Source of the DNA: Paramecium sonneborni | Lineage: Eukaryota; Ciliophora; Oligohymenophorea; Peniculida; Parameciidae | Direction of reading: 5' to 3' | Assembly (NCBI GenBank): GCA_905182985.1 | Contig: CAJJDN010000041.1 | Coordinates: forward strand, 348,059-412,058 | DNA length: 64,000 nt | In this document: positions 50,727-64,000 of the stretch, one piece after another | How positions within the stretch are numbered: the first letter of the stretch is position 1 | Layout of the letters: every line of letters begins with the position of its first letter | Notes under the pieces: model-generated | Told to the model about the DNA's origin: nothing | The model's input: the letters and a program-made list of their open reading frames with translations, nothing else | The model's database searches: none | Position numbers and translations under genes: made by a program

Positions 50727-51339
50727 TCAATCTTGCTTTCTTTTTCTTTTTTAACAAAATAACCAATCATATTTTAATTAATAATATTCCCATAATCCCA
50801 TTCCTAGTTCTTATCTACTCATTCCTCTCTCAATGTTTCTTTTTAAATACTTATGTCTATCTTTTAATATCTTTCCTATTATATCAGTTGTTGATATTCC
50901 TTCAGTTCTTTTAGTTGCCTATGAATATATGTATCTTATTTTTACCTTGAATTTTCCTAACTTCTTACATAAAGCATAAGCATCATCAACTTCAGCAGTT
51001 TAATATGGTATATCATCATGTGCTACATAATCTATATTATGATCATTTAAGAATTTCTCATCAATTATCCATGGTGCAGGATATACTACTTCATCAGCCC
51101 TGTATTTAATTAATCTATTTATACCATTTACAATGTTTTACACTCTCATATCTTTATTAACCATCCATCACTGATTTTCCTTTAAATTTCTCTACATCTT
51201 CTTAAGAACACACTCCAACTATCAAATAAGTGTTTGGGAATAACTTTTTGCATTACTCTAATTAACGTGCATGTCCATAATGAAACATATCATAAACCCC
51301 ATCTGCATAAACACGTACTTATTTTTCTTATGTATTCAT
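50727..51339 (-). CDS. choline-phosphate cytidylyltransferase (CCT)
   Basis: CCT makes CDP-choline from CTP and phosphocholine, the rate-limiting step of phosphatidylcholine synthesis. The catalytic domain is complete: [20 protein letters not shown] (with HYGH, the HxGH CTP-binding motif), [49 protein letters not shown] and [15 protein letters not shown] (RTEGISTS signature). Two introns are inferred: 25 nt after KHCKW and 27 nt after LGKFK. At about 187 aa it is short: the membrane-binding amphipathic helix of animal CCT is replaced by a brief basic tail (LFCQKRKRKQD), as in some protists. It converges on eL36 with 27 bp between stops. Confidence 0.93.
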
Positions 51340-51373
51340 TTTAATAAATTAAATAATAAAATTATGTAAATAA
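51340..51373. promoter_or_regulatory. 34-bp divergent start-to-start region
   Basis: The CCT gene (-) and the next + gene start 34 bp apart. It is AT-only apart from two G. The two must share their promoter region. Confidence 0.45.
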
Positions 51374-52160
51374 ATGGCCGTTTGTAATTTGACTTAAAAG
51401 TAGATAATAAAGATTATAAAATATCTGGTAACATTTTCTTAAAAGATAATATCTCTACTGATGTTGATAAAGAAGCAGAAACTATTGCCAATCGAATCGT
51501 TGAAAAAGTCAGATAAAAATCATTAAAGAAATCAATCAATAAATCTGCTTAACATAAATATGAATCATAATCTGCAACCAAATTTAGTCAAACTGAACAT
51601 TTCAAATCTAATGAATAAAATAATTCTCGATAAGAAACCTTAAAAAATGACTATAAAAAACCATATATTTCTGAATATCAAACTGAGTATAGATCCTCTT
51701 GCAAATTTAATTATGATGATCAATAATTAGATATTTGTGAATTAATTACTCCTTAAAAACATAAAATAAGAAATACTCAATCTTAACAATCCATCAAAAA
51801 AGAATAAACAAATATTAAATAATCTACTATCCCACTTGCTGAAAGCCAATATATTATAGAAAACAGTTATTCCAATACTAAAGATGGAAAATAAATTATT
51901 CAATTAATGTATACTTTTTTTTTTATTATCAAATTAGAGATAATGCGCACAATCTGATTAAAAAAAATTCCTAAATTTTGAATAAAGTTTAACTCTAATC
52001 TCCTCTTAAATCAGTTATTAACACAAAAACATCTGTCAGTATGAAAACTTCCAATAATTCATAATCTAATAAAAAAAAAGAAGATATTGTTACTTAATTA
52101 TTAGGAAGTTTAAGAAATGCAAAAAAAATTAAAGATGAATATTAAAAAAGATTCTTTTGA
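51374..52160 (+). CDS. unrecognised Ser/Lys/Asn-rich protein
   Basis: No domain recognised. After a short 5' exon (MAV) and an intron of 17 or 20 nt, the frame reads YKISGNIFLKDNIS, then DKEAETIANRIVEKVRQKSL and a long hydrophilic, probably disordered segment rich in Ser, Lys, Asn and Gln. A 29-nt intron near 51909 leads to IDNAHNLIKKN and a C-terminal helix TQLLGSLRNAKKIKDEYQKR. About 240 aa, TGA at 52158-52160. It converges with the ULK-like kinase with 35 bp between stops. Confidence 0.6.
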
Positions 52161-52195
52161 TTACTTATATTTATTATTAAAAACATAAAGTAATA

Positions 52196-53803
52196 TCATT
52201 TCAAAATTTATTTTATTTCATATCTTAATTCTAAAAAATGTCTATATTCAATAAGATATTTTTAATTATGGGTTATTTAATCTAAATATTATAATAAATC
52301 ATTTTGATTAAATTTAGGTAAAAGTCCATATTTATTTACAATTTCATAATATTAGGAAAAGGTTTTCAATATTGATAATTCTTTTGAATACTATATTACA
52401 TTCTAAAGTTTTATCCTTGTATATAAATCATGATTGAGTTCTTATATTCCCCTTTTAATATAAGATAGTAAACCTTCTTTAGTTAAATTAGTTATTAAAC
52501 GAGAAAATTCTTAATCATATTTAATAATATCAGTTGAAAACTCCTAAATTGAATTAACTTTACTTAAATGATCTTAATATATTTGTTAAATATTTGAATT
52601 TTCATAACAAACTTAATCTATAACTTATTATTTAATTCTATGATCTCCATTACTTTAATCAAAGGTTACTAAACTAACAAGTGCTGCTGATAACATAGTC
52701 ATATGTAGTGTTGATAAAATACATAATTTTTCTTTTAGCCAAGGAGATATCAATTTATAATTTTCAGACAAAATGAATTTAATTAGACTAAAATAATTTT
52801 AATAGCCTTGTACTGCTAATTAGTAATTAACTTAAAAACTAAGTAATCCATTTATAGTATTCTCATAATTGATAAATTAATCAGAATCATTTTTTGAGAT
52901 TTTTGGAATAACAGGAGCAGCCAGTCTATCAACTTTAACAGTTTTAAAATTAGATTTATCTTATTGTTTTATGAATAATTTACTATTAAGAATATCAGTA
53001 ATACTACACCGAAAATTTAAATCAACAACTAAACAACTTTGAATTAATTATTTAATGTAATTTGGTATTTCTGGTTAATCTGGGTAAAATATTGAATTTT
53101 TAGTTATTTGATATATAAGATCTCTTTCATTTTAAGCATTCCAAGGTGGTCTTCCATATAATATTTCATATGCCATAACACCAAAACTCCAAATATCACT
53201 TTTTAAATGATATTAATTTTTTATTAAAGTTTCAGGACTCATATATAATGGAGTTCCAACATTCATTTCAGTTCCTAATTGAGCCATATCTTTTGCAAAT
53301 CCAAAATCAGCTATCCTTATAGTATTATCAGAAATTAATATATTCTAAGGTTTTAAGTCTCTATGAATTATGTCTTGATTATATAAAATAATATAATACT
53401 TTCTTATTACATTGATGCTATACCATAAATAATTTAAATTATTATTTGAATTGCAATATTTAAATTAAATTTACCATGTTTTTTTATATATTATTGTAAA
53501 TCACCTTATCTACAAAATTCTGTTATAATATAAATATTATTTTTAGTGTAAAAGTAATCATAAAGTTTAAGAATAAAGTTCCCTTTGAGTCTAGATAATA
53601 TTGCTATCTCATTTTAAATTAATGGAATTTGATCACTAATTTATCTTTAAATCACCTGATTAAGTTATTTATTATACTTTAATAGCAACCTCTTCTTAGG
53701 TATTATCATTTACACCTTTATAAACAATTGAACTAAATCCATGTCCAACAATTTCTCCAACAGAATATGAATAATTCATTATTCCTCTACGTTAGAAATG
53801 CAT
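52196..53803 (-). CDS. ULK/ATG1-like Ser/Thr protein kinase
   Basis: The kinase domain reads VGEIVGHGFSSIVYKG, EEVAIK then VIQRQISD after a 22-nt intron, NEIAILSRLKGNFILKLYDY, TEFCRQGDLQQYIKKHG, HRDLKPQNILIS, IADFGFAKDMAQ, GTPLYMSPETL and SDIWSFGVMAYEILYGRPPW. CRQGDL and the short hydrophobic C-lobe favour the ULK (ATG1/ULK3) group, which acts in autophagy; ULK3/4 also has ciliary roles, so function is open. The ~280-residue tail is helical and looks like two MIT-type or EAT-like helical bundles, unproven. ATG at 53803 (MHFQRRGIMNYS) or 53778 (MNYSYS) are in frame; I chose the longer. An intron of ~27 nt precedes the HRDLK segment. Confidence 0.85.
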
Positions 53804-53845
53804 TTTGTATTTTTAAAATTAATTAAATAATATTTCTATAAATAT

Positions 53846-56800
53846 TCAGTTTTAACAAATTATTGCTATTCCTCTTATAATCCAAAATTCTGGAGGTTCA
53901 TTAGTCTTTAGTGAGATATCCATAATCTTTTTATTTCTTTTATTTGTATTATATACAGGAATTTATAAATGATCTTCACTTATTTATAACTAAGTAGTAA
54001 GATTAATGGATATGAGAGGAACTTATGAATATAATAAATTTATTTTTGGTTCAACAATATTTTATTGTTCTTCATCCCATTAACATTAATCAAAAAGTAA
54101 TCCTTCAATCAAATATCCTTCAAAATTATGATTACAAATTTTAAATTCAAAATTTAATGTATCAACAGGAACTTAATTCTTTCTAGCATAATCTTATTTT
54201 ACACCTGTTAAAAATGTTTGAGGATAAAAAAAATAAGAAATATTTATTAATTCTGGAATACCATTTTCTAACCACTTCTAAAAATATTTAATTCTCTCTT
54301 ATAAATTTTAAATATAATTTATTAAATTATTTGTTGTCAAATATGATTTCTATAACCATTTAAATGGAATTACACCTTATAATAATTAGTAACATATTTA
54401 TTCTATTTCTTAATTCATAACCTCTAATCCATCTAATGATTTTAAAATATATTCTAAATCATTTTTTATTTGAATGATTAATTTATTAAATCTGTAACAT
54501 TCTTATATAAGAATTGTATTAATAGGATTAGAATATTAATATTCTAAATGATCACATTAGAGCGTATTCAAAGATATGGATGATATTAATAATCGCAGTT
54601 ATTCTCCTTAATCATTTATATCTAATACACTACTGATATTGCATAGCTTCTCATTTAAATCATTTGTTTCATTTATTTTTTAATTAATTTCAGCATTTAA
54701 GTGTAAACCGAATAATTAATTATCATCTTAATAAGAAAGTTTATTTATCTATTCTAAATAATCACTCAATATCATTGGATATTCAGAATCTTAAATTACT
54801 AAATATTTATCTAATAATATCTTTAATAATAATCGATCATTATTATCTATTACTCTTCCTCCATAATTAAGTTCACTTATTAAATATTTTAAGCCTTCCA
54901 TATCATAATCTAAAAGTTACTTTTAAGATATCTCTAAATCTGCTTAAGAAAAATCGTAATTATAATTCCATCCTATATTTCTATACTTTCTTCTTCCCAA
55001 TACAATTGCATGAAATTAAGCTAAACCATATAATTGACTTTTATATTCTAATGGTTTATCATTGAATTACTTCTCTTCAATAGATGAATATATCCTTTAT
55101 AAATTATTTTTATATCCCTATGGATATTCAAATGTAAATTTTTCAGATTTTTACAATAATTTAATAGAAAGAGAATCTATTGGATTACTTGTCAAAAACA
55201 ATCTGAACTTTGAATCTTTTTATACCTTTTATAAATCATTTTCAGATATTTACTCAATTAATCTCATGAAACTTTTTGCTAGATGTAAATTTTATATTAT
55301 TATCCATTAATTTTCATCTATAGCTTTTTTAATGCTCATTTCAGCTATCTAATTTTACCCTTACCCTAATGATAATGTTTATAATTTAATTTTCTAAAAT
55401 TTTGCTTCTCTTCTAATAAAATTAAGTGGATCTGATCCAGATGATAAAATAAATAATATAGGGGTATTTGATAAAATCTTTAAAGGCTCAATATTAAATT
55501 ATGGAATTATTGTAAAATGTTTATCAAGATAGTACTCAATTGTTTATTGAAGTTAAAATATAAATTGTTAAGGTTTAATTATCTTTATTATTATAAGTAA
55601 ATGAAATGGTTTAAGTTCTAAAATATAATTATTATTTATAAATTCAAAATAATTAGTTTTTAATTTTTGGATTATTTGATTGTTTTTAAATTAAAAAGCA
55701 TAATCATTTAATTAATTCCATTAAGATTAAGTAAAATATTCTGGACATTAAACTTAACTTTAAATTAAAGCATAATTAGAATGTAAATTAAGTAAAAAGC
55801 TTATTTCTTCTTATGTTATAATATTTTCTATTAATAAGATTTTAAGGAAAAGCATAGTTATAAATGTTAGTTTATCCTTCTCTAATAGTGATTAACAAAT
55901 ATATGCGTAAAGTAATTTTGTAAATTATTAGAAAATATATTTATTTTTTTCAACTTATTGATTTTAAGAAATTGATTTAAATGATTTTATAGATTAATCA
56001 AATATTTGTATATATTTTTCTAATGACCATATATATACAAATTCTAATTTCTATAAATCTCTTATAACAAGATAAATGATAGATATTTTTTTTGTAATAG
56101 TTTTGTATTGATTAGATATTTTTTAGAAAGTTTCTTTGTCATTTTCTGCTTTTTTTAATTTATCTTCAATTTCAATTTACTCATTTTTTGATTTTTACAA
56201 AGTTAGAATTAAAGTTTCATCTTCTAAAATATTACCATCTGTTCCATGTAATAATTTTAATATAGAATCTTCTGTTTATTATTATTTTTATTTATTATCA
56301 TAATAATCTTTAATATTTCTTTACCTTATTTCTTCTTTTTAAGGTTCTTCTACCCCTACAATATAATTTACTAAGAAATCTTCTAATCCTTCTTATGTTA
56401 CTTCAAAATTAATAAATTTCAAATGTATACTAATTTCTGGACTATATTTTGGATTTTTACTTTTTATAAATAACCTAAAATCTGGATGCAATTCAATTTT
56501 TTTATCATTTAATTTAGCAAATGTTCCATAAGGAAAGGGAATCTAATTTTCTTCAGGTTCTTCTAATAAAACTGGATGACCAATCTACATAGAATTTTCA
56601 AAATTAAATTAAGAATTTAATTTTTGATTCCATATTTATAACCATTAAGATCCTTAATTTTAAGGATCAATTAATAAAATCCATTTCGTAGAATTTTAAA
56701 TAATAATAGCATTATCAATAGATAATTGATCATTTGGTAATTTCATTTAATTAATCCATTATCCAACTGTAATTTGATTGGAAAGTGTATTCAATAATGA

Positions 56801-59800
56801 AAAATTCTAACTGATGGGTATATTTTATAATTAAACTTTAAATTATTCTAAAATAGTATCTCTGAATCCAAGAGGAAATGGCCCAAAGAATGTTATTATT
56901 GCACTAGATAGCATACAATCCCCTTATAAAAACTATTTCTTTGATTTATATTAATGAGCCTTTTATTTCCAACTATCTTTTTCCTAAATCAATCCATTAA
57001 TTAATTTTTCAGCTCTTTCAAGTTATATCTAACATCTATTAACATCTTATTATAATTAATCTTTTTCTAATTTAGCTTAATTATAATCATTTTAAAGAGT
57101 ATGTAAGAATCTTAAGATTTCTTTTAATGCATCATTTTTTTATTTTAATTCTAATTCGGTAATTTTTAATTATTGAATAGCATTCTTTAATAGAATTTGT
57201 TTTGGATCTATAATTAAATAAGCTTCATAAGTATCAACAACAGCTCTAATCCATAAACTTAGATTTCCTGCAGCTTTAGAAGCATTAAATACTTTATCAT
57301 CTAATTGAAGTCCCTTAATTTTTTAAATTCTAATTGATGTAATAGCTTTTATTTATTCCTCTTTAAAATCTCTTACTTTCTTTATTAATTTATCATTAAG
57401 TAAATTCTTTTTAGCATGTTCCCAGAAATCTTAAACTTTTTCTTAAGAACCTGGTTCTTTTTATTTCCATTTAACCTATTCATCAAAAATATAACACATT
57501 CCTTCCATTACAATTGAAACAGCTAATGGAGGTTTTTAAAAGGATTTTAATTATATCATATCTTCATTAGTAATTTTCTCTAATGCAGATGTTGCTGATG
57601 CTAATAATGGTAATACTTTATCCAATTCATCTTAACACTCTTATCTTAATTTATCTGCTTTTTATTTCTCTTAATTACATTCATATTCTTCTTATTCACA
57701 TTACTATTTCTTTATATCTGCCTCTTTGTGCTTTTTTTATAAATTTATTAACAAATGAGAATTCTCTAAGGTTAGTTTATGTAATTTTGGATGTAATTCT
57801 TATAAAGTTGCTTTCATCAATGTTACATCTGATTCTGTTTATAATATTTTATCTACTCCATATGTATATCTTTAAATAAATTTATCAGTTTCATTCTATT
57901 TTTAAGAATATAATAATTTATATTGTTCTAAATATTCTAAAAAAGATGGTTAATATATTTGAAAATAAGGTTAATAGTTTTTAACTTATCTACAATATTA
58001 TTAACTCTCCTTTTTTATTATACTAAATATACTTAAGACATCAATATCAAATTATTATTAAGTTTCTATTAATGCTTCTTATGGCCATTCAGTAAAATAA
58101 TCTAAACTTGTATTGTTTATTAATGTAGGGAATTATCGAATACGATTTCTAAACTATTCGCCATTTGGATTAATACTAAGAATAAAGTGTAAATTTTAAT
58201 GAGTCTAATTTACAAATTAAGAATAGTTTATATGATATTCATTTAAATCTTCAATCAATTTATTTTTATCTTCACTTGTATATAAATTTTACATTTCCCC
58301 AAAATTTATTAAATTACATATCTATTCTAAATTTTAATCTTTTATTTAATTGCAATTAGCATATAATATTGTATTTTTTAATTCCAATCCTGCTTATTTT
58401 AATATTTATTGTAATTCATCTTTATCATTAGTATAATTATTCATTTCTTTATCATATAAGATATAAGAACTTAAATTTGAAAGAGATTATCTCCCACTGC
58501 CAGTCAATCCTATTAAAAGCATATTCCCAAATCCTAATCCTCTAATAATTCTTATTATATGATTGATAGCATATTCAAATAAAACTATATTATTATCTTA
58601 TATGATTTTTTAATATTCATTTAGCTTTGAATGCAGAAATTCTTATAAAACTTATTTATCAACACTTTAATAGATCTTAGATTTATTTTAGTTTTCAAGA
58701 TTAATAGGAATAATATTAGTATAATAAAATTACTTTAATTCATAATTCTTTTTCATATTTTAAACTATTAAATCTAATAATTTTTAATTGAATTTATCGA
58801 AATCGATCATTCTATCTGAAAATACCCTTTAACATTCATACTACCATAGATTTACTAAATCTCTATCTTTTTGAATCAATCTAATATCTCCTTAATATAT
58901 TCCTTTAAAAATCTTCCAAACATCTTTCAAATTAAATATGTAATGACATCTTGAAGGAGTTGGTAAATACTCTTATTTAACAAAATTAAATAATTCAATT
59001 GTATTATTAACAATAAGATTACTCATTTTTATTATGGCATTATTTACTAATTATTTCTATCCCCATTAATTCAAAATCCATTAATTTAAAGAATTAAATA
59101 TCTTTATTAATGATTCATTTGAATATTATGGAACATACAATAACAAGAAATGTCTCATAAATCTTGGATTTACTTATTTTTAAGTAGCACATACATAAAT
59201 AGTATCTTCTAAATGTTTCAATTCTTTTGTTTCTATATCATACCATCCTTTCATATCTAAATGTTATCTTATTAATTCATTTGGTGATTCATTCATAGAT
59301 AAATCATCTATAAAAATTGAACAAACTGGTTTATTTTCTTCAGGACCAAAATGTCCTTTACATCTTCTTTAATTAACTTTGTTTTCTATTAATTATTATA
59401 TATAATTAATTTAAGATTATCCACTGAATGTCAATTACAACTAAGCATAATTTTAATATTACTATCTAGTTTATTAAATTAAAATTGTTTTTCCAGATCC
59501 TGTTTGGCCAATCAAAATTAAATTTATTTTTTATTAAAAACATTAATTAATCCAAAATTGTGTTTTTATAGTATCTATACATTTTATAAATAGATTATCG
59601 AATGATTTTTATTAATTAATATAAGACTGTTAAGGATCTACATTCCAAAAAAGCCAACAATTTTTATTGATATCAAAATAAAAATCAAATAAGTTAGGTT
59701 TATTTATAGGTTCTATGAATCTTAAATGCAATGCTTATGGCTCATATTAATATTTATTTTTTATTGAGAATTATTATATTACATCATTTGATGCAGTGAT

Positions 59801-62800
59801 AAGTTTCATTATCATTTAATTTAAATTTTTTCTTTAATTTTCATCACATACACCTCCCATAACCCATAAAATACAAAATAATAGGACATTTATTTGTTAA
59901 TCTTCATTTTGATAATTAAATGTTTTCATCATTTTCAAACATTATTAAACTAATTAAGTATCTGTACAAGTAATATAAAAATTTCCTTACATAAAGCCTA
60001 AAGTACAATCAAATAGCCATAAAGCTTTCTTTTATATAGTTTCATTAAAATTTTGATTATCTAAAATTATTTTCCATTCTAATTATTCCATAAATAACAT
60101 TCCACATCTACTAACAGTTGCAGGAGATGCTTATTATAAATCTGAGGTTTCAAAAATTATTAATGTTTTTTCATACAATTTAATTATTTCTCCAGAACTT
60201 AAACATAATTTTTTATTATCATCTAAAACTGTATTTAAATTCTCAATCCATAATGTATCAACAGGACCATCAAAAACGATTAGTTGATTGATCTATTATC
60301 GAAATATTATTGGAATGACTCCATCAAAAAATTATTTAGTGTTTCTATCCAATTTTCCAAACAATTAATCAATTTATAACGCTTTAGGATTTATCTTATT
60401 TATAATATAATTATGTTTATGTGCTAAAACATCAATCAATTTAGATTTCCCACTCATTGTTTCTCCAATAATCATAATTCCATGTCTAACATTCATCAAT
60501 TAATCCATTTAAACACATTTTTTAATAAAAATTTCATTTGATTCAAGTTTTAGAATTTAACAAGTATCTAACAAACTTGAATCATTATAAGTTTATTCAA
60601 TATTATTATTGGGAAATAAATCTTAAATAATAGAGAAAAATAGTTAAACATCTTTGTTAATTAATTTACCCAAATTCACATTGATTAATGCTTATATGCA
60701 TTTAGTTTACTCATCTTCATTTTTAAGTTGAGAAATAGTATGTAAAACAGTCTTTAAAGATCTCATTCCAAAATCATAATGATCTTAAGTAGATAATTAT
60801 TCTTATGCTAATTGTAATGCAATAATAATTTTATTTGATAAGAAATTAGCCTATTGAAATCCAATAGAATATAAAAAGATTTCAGCAATTAATTAATAAT
60901 CTGGTTAAATCATAGCACAAGGTCTAAAGAGTATTTTAAGATTATCTGGTAATTCATATCTGCCTACATATCCTGGATTCATTGTAATATTGATTTAACA
61001 TGATTTATTTAATGTATATTCATCAGTTTCAAAGTATATTAATTTTTTCTTTTCTTAAATACCTTATTAAATGATAATAATCTATTAAGCAACAACTGAT
61101 AAAACCTCTAGATCAATTCGATTGAATTCATCAAAACAACACCAAGCTCCACAACATATTAATCCTTTAAAGAATTTACTCATTGATATAACATTTAAAC
61201 CTTCTGAACAATTAAACACTATACATTAAATTCCTAAACATTTAGCTAAATCTTTAACTGTCTCTGTCTTACCAGTTCCTGCAGGTCCTTCAGGAGCACC
61301 TCCATAATGATTTTAAAATGCCATTATTAAAGTTCTGTAACATCTATCAGTCAATGGAGTAATCACTAATCTTTATGTTAAACCATAATATTCAAATCCA
61401 TATTAAATATTACAAGATAATAAAGAAATTCTTAAAATCTTCTCATCATAGAATCTCAAATTAATTAACCAATTAAAATCAGTCTCTTTTAATGATTCAA
61501 ATTTACATAATCTTTCTGTTTAAGTTCGATTATGTACTAAAAGTATTATTATTTAACTTATTTAAATACATTAATATGTATTCAAATTTTTTTACTCTAA
61601 AATCTTAACTAATATTTAAATTTCTTATTTTATTTGATGTAATACATTTTCTAAAGAAATTTAAGAAATTAAAGCTTATTCAATTGATTAAGTCCATTTA
61701 ATTTATGTAATTGTTTAAATACATTAAGATGGCCATTTTATATACCAATTTTTATCGTTATCTTATGAACATTCTTTCATTAATATTTTCATTGTTTCAA
61801 TAATAATTTAATCAGTTTCTTATAACCATTTTTCAACATTACCATTTTTATCATTTTCTATTACATTACATGATTTATAGAGATTAATTACATTTTTTTC
61901 TGGTGAAATAATGTTATGAATATTTTCATTATTTTCATCAAACTATAATTCATGTATACCTTCATAACATTTTGAAATATGTTTATTAATAAGTAAAGGT
62001 TCTTTTGTTTAAGCTAAGATTTCTAATAATCCATCATCAGATAAAAAAAAGAATCTTGGAAATACTTTTCTTTTTTATTCTAAATAATCATTTAATCCTT
62101 TTAAAATATAATCTAATAAATCATTACAATGTTTGCTATCTTATTTATATCTTTCATTTTCAATATTTTCCCATACTAAAGGATCTTTAACAAAGTTATC
62201 AATTAATTACTTCCAAAATCTATCTATAAAATCAAATTTGTTTTTTTCTTATGGTAATTTTTTTCTTATATCTTCAGATTAAAAGATTGGTTATAAATAA
62301 ATATATCCTCTCTAAGTAGATCTCCAATTTTCCAATGTATCTTATATAAGAATAATCTTTCTTTCTACAGTTACAGCCTTATCCATTACAACATAAGGAC
62401 TCTATTTTAATAATAGAACAGTATTCAATTATTCATCTAATAATATTTATGTTTCATCAATTTTCATTATATTAGAATTAATAACAAATTCTATTTTGAT
62501 TTCCTTACATTTATCAACAACTAAATTAAGTCTTTTTTCAATATCATATTAATAAGTAGCTCTTTTCGATATATCTTCAATCTATATTTTAAATTATAAG
62601 AAATTATGTTCTAATAATTAATTAAGTGTAATATCATCTCCAACATAACCACATATAGCATGTATTTCATCCCAAATCTTAGGTTTCTTTTATATGGCTT
62701 CACAATTCAAATATTCAATTAACCACATTATTTCTTTAAATTTATCCAAATCTTTTTTTAAATCTTTTAATAATCTCATAGCTTAATTATTTTAATTATC

Positions 62801-64000
62801 CTAAAAAAACTTTATTAATATCATCGTTTCTTTTTAATAATATTATATCATTTTTTATTCAACTTAACTATATTATAACTTTATAAATTAACCTTAATAC
62901 CATTCTTGTTTATCTATGTCATATTCTATTGCTAAATCCCAAATTTTATAAAATGGATCAAAATCTTATTTAATTTTATTTAAATCATCATAATCACTCA
63001 AAGGCTATTTAAATAAACTCTCTCTATCATTAAATGATCTCACCTTATCTTAATAATTATTTATTTTTTCTTTTAAACCCATTACATTTTATGCAAAGAT
63101 CTTTACTTAAGAATAATCTTCATAAAATTTAATTTCCTCAACTTACTTTTCTAATACTAATAATTCCCTTATGAATTATTCCTTTTCTTAATCTAATTTC
63201 TCTGTAAATTTTGCCTCCTTTATATTAACATTTCTCTAACCCTCAACTAATGCTATTTTTATTTCTGCTGGCCATTATTTTAATAACCATAAATTTTCTA
63301 TTTCTTTATTATCATATTAATATTAATAATAATGTAATAAATCCAATGTTTAAAATAACATATTTACTTCATTTCCTAACTTTGCTAAATTTACTTCCGT
63401 TTCTGCTATAAAATTCTTTAATTAAACCATCTCATGTTCTTCTTTTGGCTCTTCTAATATTTTTTCACACATATCTTAATATAATTTACCTATTCTTTAT
63501 ATATTATCTGTTAACACTTCATTTAATCTATTTAAAATTCCACTAATAATTTCTTAAGATTTTTATATTAATGTTTGCTTTGCTTATTTAGTTTTCACTT
63601 AAAAAAATTAAAAATTCTTTTCATCTATACATATTCTCTCTATTTAATAAACTGTTTATAAATAAAATTATAATTTTTCTTTTATTTTATCAAGCTCTAT
63701 ATAAGTTATTGAAGGTTTTTCTTTTGAATCTCCGAATAATCTTTTCATCATATGACTTTAACTCTTGGTATATAAATAAGAAAATTAATTAAACTAATCT
63801 AAAATTAAATTTGGCTTTGTAAAAGATGCATCAATAAATGAAACAATTTATTCTATTGCCTATTCAAATTAATATTCTATTAATTCCATATCAACAGATT
63901 ATGTTTATTTAATTTCTATCAAAGGCATTATATCATTTTCAACCTTATTAACTTATTAAATAGTTTCTTTTATTAATTAAATTGGAGTTATTAATGTAGA
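53846..64000 (-). CDS. dynein heavy chain, axonemal type (N-terminus off right edge)
   Basis: Over 10 kb on the reverse strand with one dominant frame, reaching the window edge with the gene still open. The tail carries [11 protein letters not shown] then [23 protein letters not shown]1 has [10 protein letters not shown] (61265-61288), AAA2 GETMSGKS (60443-60466), AAA3 GQTGSGKT (59486-59509) and AAA4 GLTGSGR (58490-58510, Lys replaced by Arg as in many axonemal dyneins). AAA1 is followed by [11 protein letters not shown] and [20 protein letters not shown], the dynein Walker B region. The stalk coiled coil covers ~56900-57700. The C-terminal domain includes [25 protein letters not shown] and FLTGVKQDYARKNQVPVDTL, ending [14 protein letters not shown]. 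Introns exist but were not all placed. The NDRE/DY tail favours a single-headed inner-arm dynein (DNAH1/3/7/12 group). Confidence 0.95.

Overview
The window looks like macronuclear DNA of a Paramecium, most likely of the P. aurelia group. Three things in the sequence say so. Base composition is very AT-rich. TAA and TAG occur throughout clearly recognisable protein domains as glutamine codons, while TGA alone ends genes. Reading frames are repeatedly broken by tiny introns of about 19-34 nt, mostly GTA...TAG. All coordinates below come from reading with this code; a standard-code ORF search sees almost none of these genes. Exon joins were made by eye, so small exon errors are possible.

Layout. 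292-2258 (-) is a coiled-coil/F-box-like protein. 2361-13129 is a tandem + strand series: alpha/beta hydrolase, MORN-repeat protein, Pumilio protein, LRR/EF-hand protein, an INCENP-like protein with a clear IN-box, and two unrecognised genes. 13581-14671 is a quinone oxidoreductase. 15843-17390 (-) is a TTLL glutamylase/ligase, divergent by only 22 bp from an AMPK/SNF1-type kinase. An AAK1/NAK-type kinase, a dynein-2 light intermediate chain and a p24 cargo receptor follow on +. Around 22876-25234 a block of 1,179 bp occurs twice, separated by a single N; it carries a CCCH zinc-finger gene and a small coiled-coil gene. This is most simply an unmerged contig overlap, not a real duplication. 26640-27451 holds a poorly resolved gene. 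27369-29662 (-) is a coiled-coil/IQ protein. 30325-33297 carries two small genes and mitochondrial ribosomal protein uL4m. 33351-37345 (-) is a CEP135/Bld10 homologue. 37784-45334 is a giant guanylyl cyclase fused to a P4-ATPase-like module. Then come a sterol desaturase (-), a signal-peptide coiled-coil protein (+), a Sec22-like R-SNARE (-), a PHD/ePHD reader (+), ribosomal protein eL36 (+), phosphocholine cytidylyltransferase (-), an unrecognised gene (+), a ULK-like kinase (-), and from 53846 off the right edge (-) a dynein heavy chain.

Common threads. Many genes serve cilia and basal bodies: Bld10/CEP135 for the cartwheel, dynein heavy chain for axonemal motility, dynein-2 LIC for retrograde intraflagellar transport, TTLL for tubulin modification, and probably the MORN and LRR/EF-hand proteins. 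Others serve membrane traffic and lipids: p24, Sec22, AAK1-like kinase, CCT, sterol desaturase. This fits the general gene content of a ciliate; I see no operon-like logic. Intergenic gaps are mostly 15-200 bp, so the few gaps above 400 bp stand out. No rRNA, tRNA, CRISPR array, telomere repeat or transposon was recognised.
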